Positions 6,386-8,667 of a stretch of DNA of 8,667 nt are shown here, piece after piece. The translations under genes were made by a program, and so were the position numbers. The stretch is from an uncultured Eubacteriales bacterium (lineage in GTDB: Bacteria > Bacillota > Clostridia > Oscillospirales > Oscillospiraceae). The stretch covers positions 1 through 8,667 of the forward strand of contig USCO01000091.1 of assembly GCA_900553135.1 (NCBI GenBank). The letters run 5' to 3'. The notes beneath the pieces were generated by a model. That model made no database searches, was not told the DNA's origin, and was given only the letters and a program-made list of their open reading frames with translations. Each line of letters begins with the position of its first letter. The stretch's first letter is position 1.

Positions 6386-7293
6386 TGGCCGCGGAGGTAA
6401 TCGGCGGCAGCCATGCGGCGGGAGCCGGGCGCCTGAAGCTCTGTAATGCGAATTACCTTGCCATCGCCGCAGGCCACGTCGATGCCGGGATTCCCGGCGG
6501 CCAGGATGGTGCCGGGTGCCTTTCCGGTGGTCTCCCCGGTCTCGGTAACCGCGTAGACCTTCACCACGCCGCCGCCCAGAATGTCGGTGGAGGTGGCGGG
6601 CCAGGGCACCAGACCCCGGACCTGATCGTGGATAGCCTTGGCAGGCCGGGTCCAGTCAATGGGGCTGAGAGCCCGGGACAGCATGGGAGCCAGAGTGGCC
6701 TTCTCATGGTCCTGAGGGGTGCGCTTGGCCGTTCCGGCGGCGATCTCCCCTACCACCTTGACCAGCAGCTCACCGCCCAGCGCGGCCAGACGGTCGTGGA
6801 CCGCCTCCACCGTCTCGTCCGGGTCGATGGGGGTGGAGACCTGGTCAATGATGTCCCCCGCGTCCAGCTCGGTGGCCATGTGCATGATGGTCACGCCGGT
6901 CTCGGCGTCGCCGTTGATGACCGCCCAGTTGATGGGAGCCGCGCCCCGGTACTTGGGCAGCAAGGAGGAATGCACGTTGATGCAGCCCTTGGGGGGCAGC
7001 GCCAGAATGTCATCGGGCAGGATACGGCCGTAGGCCGCCACCACGATGAGCTCAGGGGCCAGCTCCTTCAACTGGGCCAGAGCCGTGCCGTCCCGCAGCT
7101 TCACGGGCTGGAATACAGGAATGTCCTTCGACAAGGCAAATTGCTTGACAGGCGGCGCCTGGAGCTTGTTCTGATGGCGTCCCACCGGCTTGTCCGGCTG
7201 GCAGAACACCCCGCAGACCTCATGTCCGGCTTCCAGAAGGGCGGCCAGGGACGGGACCGCGAAATCCGGGGTCCCCATGAATACGATCCTCAA
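6370..7293 (-). CDS. fmt: Methionyl-tRNA formyltransferase
   Basis: Fmt transfers a formyl group from 10-formyl-tetrahydrofolate to the amino group of initiator Met-tRNA. The product has 307 residues, matching the family. The N-terminal formyltransferase domain (about 1-190) opens with RIVFMGTPDFAVPSL and carries the catalytic triad: N106 and H108 in INVHSSLLPKYRGAAP, and D144 in ELDAGDI. The C-terminal OB-like tRNA-binding domain (about 205-300) includes SPIDWTRPA and the VRGLVPWP signature. The start is TTG at 7293-7291, overlapping the def TGA as TTGA. AGGAGG seven bases upstream supports it. The next in-frame ATG (codon 6) would cut into the conserved MGTPDF strand, so TTG is clearly right. 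Def, the deformylase that removes the same formyl group, is directly upstream, the near-universal bacterial pairing. The last codons double as one arm of a perfect palindrome. Confidence 0.97.
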   Translation of the reverse strand: MRIVFMGTPDFAVPSLAALLEAGHEVCGVFCQPDKPVGRHQNKLQAPPVKQFALSKDIPVFQPVKLRDGTALAQLKELAPELIVVAAYGRILPDDILALPPKGCINVHSSLLPKYRGAAPINWAVINGDAETGVTIMHMATELDAGDIIDQVSTPIDPDETVEAVHDRLAALGGELLVKVVGEIAAGTAKRTPQDHEKATLAPMLSRALSPIDWTRPAKAIHDQVRGLVPWPATSTDILGGGVVKVYAVTETGETTGKAPGTILAAGNPGIDVACGDGKVIRITELQAPGSRRMAAADYLRGHPLFL

Positions 7294-7787
7294 GCCTGCT
7301 CCTCCTCTTCGTCCATCATCTGCTCCAGCTCCTCGCTGTTGTAGAGCTTTCCGGCCAGCTCGGTGTACAGGTGGCCGTCCAGATGGGCCAGCTCGTGGCA
7401 GAAGCAGCGGGCGGTGATCTCAGTGCCCTCCACCTCGAACTCCTTGCCGTTGCGGTCCAGAGCCTTCACCTTCACCCAGGCGGGACGCTTCACAAAGCCC
7501 CACAGCCCGGGCACGGACAGGCAGCCCTCCAGGCCGTCCTGCTCGCCCTGCTGGGCAATGATCTCAGGATTCACCAGCTCCAGCATCTCGTCCTTCTCGT
7601 TGACCACAATGGCCACCCGGCGCAGGATGCCCACCTGGGGACCGGCCAGACCCAGTCCGCCGGCGTCAGCCAGAGTCTCCTTCATGTCGTCCAGCAGATC
7701 CCACAGCTTCTGATCAAAGACGGTCACGGGGTGGCACACCTTGGACAGCGCAGGCTCGCCCTGCTTCAAAATTTCACGAATCGCCAT
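7290..7787 (-). CDS. def: Peptide deformylase
   Basis: Metalloenzyme (usually Fe2+) that removes the formyl group from the N-terminal methionine of new proteins. It has 165 residues, typical of type 1 deformylases. The three motifs are present: GLGLAGPQVG (44-53; the usual second alanine is Gly, and Q51 is kept), EGCLSVPG (87-94, with metal ligand C89) and HELAH (131-135, with H131 and H135 as ligands and E132 as base). Most deformylases read QHExDH at the last motif; here it is C-H-E-L-A-H, so the flanking Gln and Asp are replaced while all catalytic residues stay. The ATG at 7787 has a near-perfect AAGGAGG (7795-7801). The C-terminus ends in a DEEEEEQA tail that contains the fmt ribosome site, and its stop overlaps the fmt start. 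I expect it to be active. Confidence 0.97.
   Translation of the reverse strand: MAIREILKQGEPALSKVCHPVTVFDQKLWDLLDDMKETLADAGGLGLAGPQVGILRRVAIVVNEKDEMLELVNPEIIAQQGEQDGLEGCLSVPGLWGFVKRPAWVKVKALDRNGKEFEVEGTEITARCFCHELAHLDGHLYTELAGKLYNSEELEQMMDEEEEQA
7301..7306 (-). promoter_or_regulatory. Shine-Dalgarno of fmt inside the end of def
   Basis: AGGAGG on the minus strand ends seven bases before the fmt TTG. It is part of the GAAGAGGAGGAG codons that encode the glutamate run at the Def C-terminus, so the tail of Def is also the fmt ribosome site. Confidence 0.75.
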
Positions 7788-7794
7788 AATTTTT

Positions 7795-7801
7795 CCTCCT
7801 T
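7795..7801 (-). promoter_or_regulatory. Strong Shine-Dalgarno of def
   Basis: AAGGAGG on the minus strand, seven bases before the def ATG, in the 29-base gap after the 'priA stop. It lies just downstream of a CCCCC/GGGGG hairpin. Confidence 0.8.
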
Positions 7802-7803
7802 AT

Positions 7804-7816
7804 CCCCCGTTGGGGG
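7804..7816. repeat. 5-bp G:C hairpin between the 'priA stop and the def ribosome site
   Basis: CCCCC and GGGGG flank a three-base loop (AAC on the transcript strand). The stem starts immediately after the TGA of the 'priA part and ends three bases before the def AAGGAGG. No U-tract follows, so termination is unlikely; it may slow ribosomes or protect the def mRNA end. Confidence 0.6.
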
Positions 7817-8638
7817 TCAATATGGGTTCATATCCGCATATACCGAGACACCCCGGTTCTCCCGGTCCTGATTGGCCTGCTGGATGGCGTCGGCCAGGAG
7901 CCGGCGCACCGGAGCGCAGTTTTTCGTGGTCAGGGTCACCCGGTAGCGGTAGCGGTTATTTACCTTGGCCACCGCCGCGGGGGCGGGACCCAACAGCTGC
8001 CAGGGCTCCGGATAGGCGGACAGCGACCCCTCCAGGGTCCCCCGCAGCTTCATACAGGCCCGCAGCACTGCCGTCTCATTGAGACCGGAGGCTGTGAGCA
8101 CAAACACATCCTGAAAGGGCGGCTCCCGGCGCAGGCGGCGCATCTGGATCTCCGTGCGGTAGAAGCTGTCGTAGTCCTGCCGGGCGGAAAAGCGGATCAC
8201 GTCGTGGTCGGGAACAAAGGTCTGAATCATGGCCCGGCCTGTCTTTTCTCCCCGGCCTGCCCGGCCCACCACCTGGGTCAGCAGAGAGAAGGTCCTCTCT
8301 CCCGCCCGGAAATCGTCCACAAACAGGGACTGGTCGGCCAGGATTACCCCCACAAGGGTGACATTTTCAAAATCCAGCCCCTTGGCCACCATCTGGGTAC
8401 CGATGAGGATGGACGCCTTCCCCTCCCGGAATTGGTCCAGGATGTCCTGGTGGGAGTGGGCGGCGGTGACGGTGTCCGCATCCATGCGCAGAATGTCCGT
8501 GCCGGGCAGCAGCTCCTCCAGCTCCTCAAAGAGCTCCTCGTCTATTTTGGTAAAGGAGTTGACCATCTGGGTAATCTGCCCGCTGATGTTGTCCCGGGTC
8601 TTTTTCAGGCCTTCCCGGATTTTGTCAAAGATGCCCAT
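7817..8638 (-). CDS. In-frame chimera: FtsY N-terminus joined to PriA C-terminus
   Basis: One open frame of 273 residues made of two unrelated proteins. Residues 1-44 (MGIFDKIREGLKKTRD..., then SFTKIDEELFEELEELL) are the typical start of FtsY, the signal-recognition-particle receptor, including the beginning of its N domain; the whole GTPase NG domain is absent. From about residue 38-45 onward it is PriA, the primosomal helicase. LPGTDILRMDADT leads into helicase motif V (GTQMVAKGLDF, 80-90), the LADQSLFVDDFRAGERT segment, motif VI (LTQVVGRAGRG, 120-130), REPPF (171-175; YPPF is usual) and the C-terminal domain to the natural PriA end. Missing are about 500 PriA residues: DNA-binding domains, Walker A, DEAH and all zinc cysteines. 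PriA before def is the normal gene order; FtsY is not. The start has AGGAAGG upstream. A working FtsY or PriA is not possible. Real fusion, deletion and assembly error are the alternatives. Confidence 0.9.
   Translation of the reverse strand: MGIFDKIREGLKKTRDNISGQITQMVNSFTKIDEELFEELEELLPGTDILRMDADTVTAAHSHQDILDQFREGKASILIGTQMVAKGLDFENVTLVGVILADQSLFVDDFRAGERTFSLLTQVVGRAGRGEKTGRAMIQTFVPDHDVIRFSARQDYDSFYRTEIQMRRLRREPPFQDVFVLTASGLNETAVLRACMKLRGTLEGSLSAYPEPWQLLGPAPAAVAKVNNRYRYRVTLTTKNCAPVRRLLADAIQQANQDRENRGVSVYADMNPY
8508..8527 (-). other. Junction of the ftsY and priA parts (short low-complexity sequence)
   Basis: On the coding strand the junction reads GAGGAGCTGGAGGAGCTGCT, two copies of GAGGAGCTG plus CT, encoding EELEELL (residues 38-44). 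FtsY proteins have FEELEELL here, and PriA proteins have a VEEELEELLPG-type segment at the matching place, so both parents could share these bases in the same frame. The breakpoint can only be placed within this stretch. Confidence 0.75.
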
Positions 8639-8667
8639 GTGTTCCTTCCTCTCTTGTTGGGATATGT
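8639..8667 (-). promoter_or_regulatory. Leader and ribosome site of the ftsY part
   Basis: AGGAAGG (8644-8650) lies five bases before the ATG at 8638, a normal ribosome site. No upstream stop is visible in 29 bases. One frame could be the end of an upstream gene that stops at a TGA about 12 bases into ftsY, as expected if smc or another gene precedes it. Too little is visible to name it. Confidence 0.5.

Noticed and set aside
6268..7344. 358-codon plus-strand frame opposite fmt that begins in the intergenic region
   Set aside because: Nearly all of it is the antisense of fmt. The intergenic start has no ribosome site and the protein resembles nothing.
1..8667. A phage, defence system, toxin-antitoxin, CRISPR or insertion sequence
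   Set aside because: All genes are recognisable housekeeping genes in a conserved order. No transposase, integrase, direct-repeat/spacer array or attachment site was seen.

Overview
The window reads as a piece of a high-GC Firmicutes chromosome, most likely Clostridia and probably a gut Oscillospiraceae-type bacterium. That placement is inferred from gene content, gene order, protein flavour and GC-rich codon use; no marker gene was searched. Every supported gene lies on the minus strand and is read from right to left. In reading order: a chimeric ftsY'-'priA reading frame, def (peptide deformylase), fmt (Met-tRNA formyltransferase), a 288-base gap full of hairpins, rsmB (16S rRNA m5C967 methyltransferase), rlmN (23S rRNA/tRNA m2A methyltransferase), stp/prpC (PP2C phosphatase), prkC (PASTA Ser/Thr kinase) and rsgA (ribosome-assembly GTPase, which runs off the left edge almost complete).

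The genes form the classic Firmicutes translation/ribosome-maturation and PASTA-kinase cluster. Def and Fmt are the removing and adding halves of the N-formyl cycle. RsmB, RlmN and RsgA act on rRNA or ribosome assembly. PrkC and Stp are an opposing kinase-phosphatase pair that senses the cell wall, and RsgA-type GTPases are known kinase substrates in some Firmicutes. Spacing is tight: def/fmt and rsmB/rlmN each overlap by four bases in a TTGA arrangement with TTG starts, prkC/rsgA overlap by one base (TGATG), and rlmN/stp are 7 bases apart. Translational coupling is therefore likely.

The most striking object is at the right end. The frame at 7817-8638 begins with an unmistakable FtsY N-terminus and, at a 20-base GAGGAGCTG-repeat stretch encoding EELEELL, passes in frame into the C-terminal part of the helicase PriA. 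The FtsY GTPase domain and the PriA N-terminal domains, Walker A/DEAH motifs and zinc cysteines are all missing. Either a recombination/deletion or an assembly join through a short shared sequence made it; the join is the more economical explanation, because two core genes would otherwise be broken.

The second unusual region is 6082-6385, between fmt and rsmB, where many related Clostridia carry a zinc metallopeptidase gene. It has no credible gene but holds a run of at least six short hairpins, including a perfect 12-base inverted repeat straddling the fmt stop codon. No tRNA, rRNA, CRISPR array, insertion sequence or clear sigma-70 promoter was recognised. Plus-strand open frames are shadows of the GC-rich minus-strand genes.
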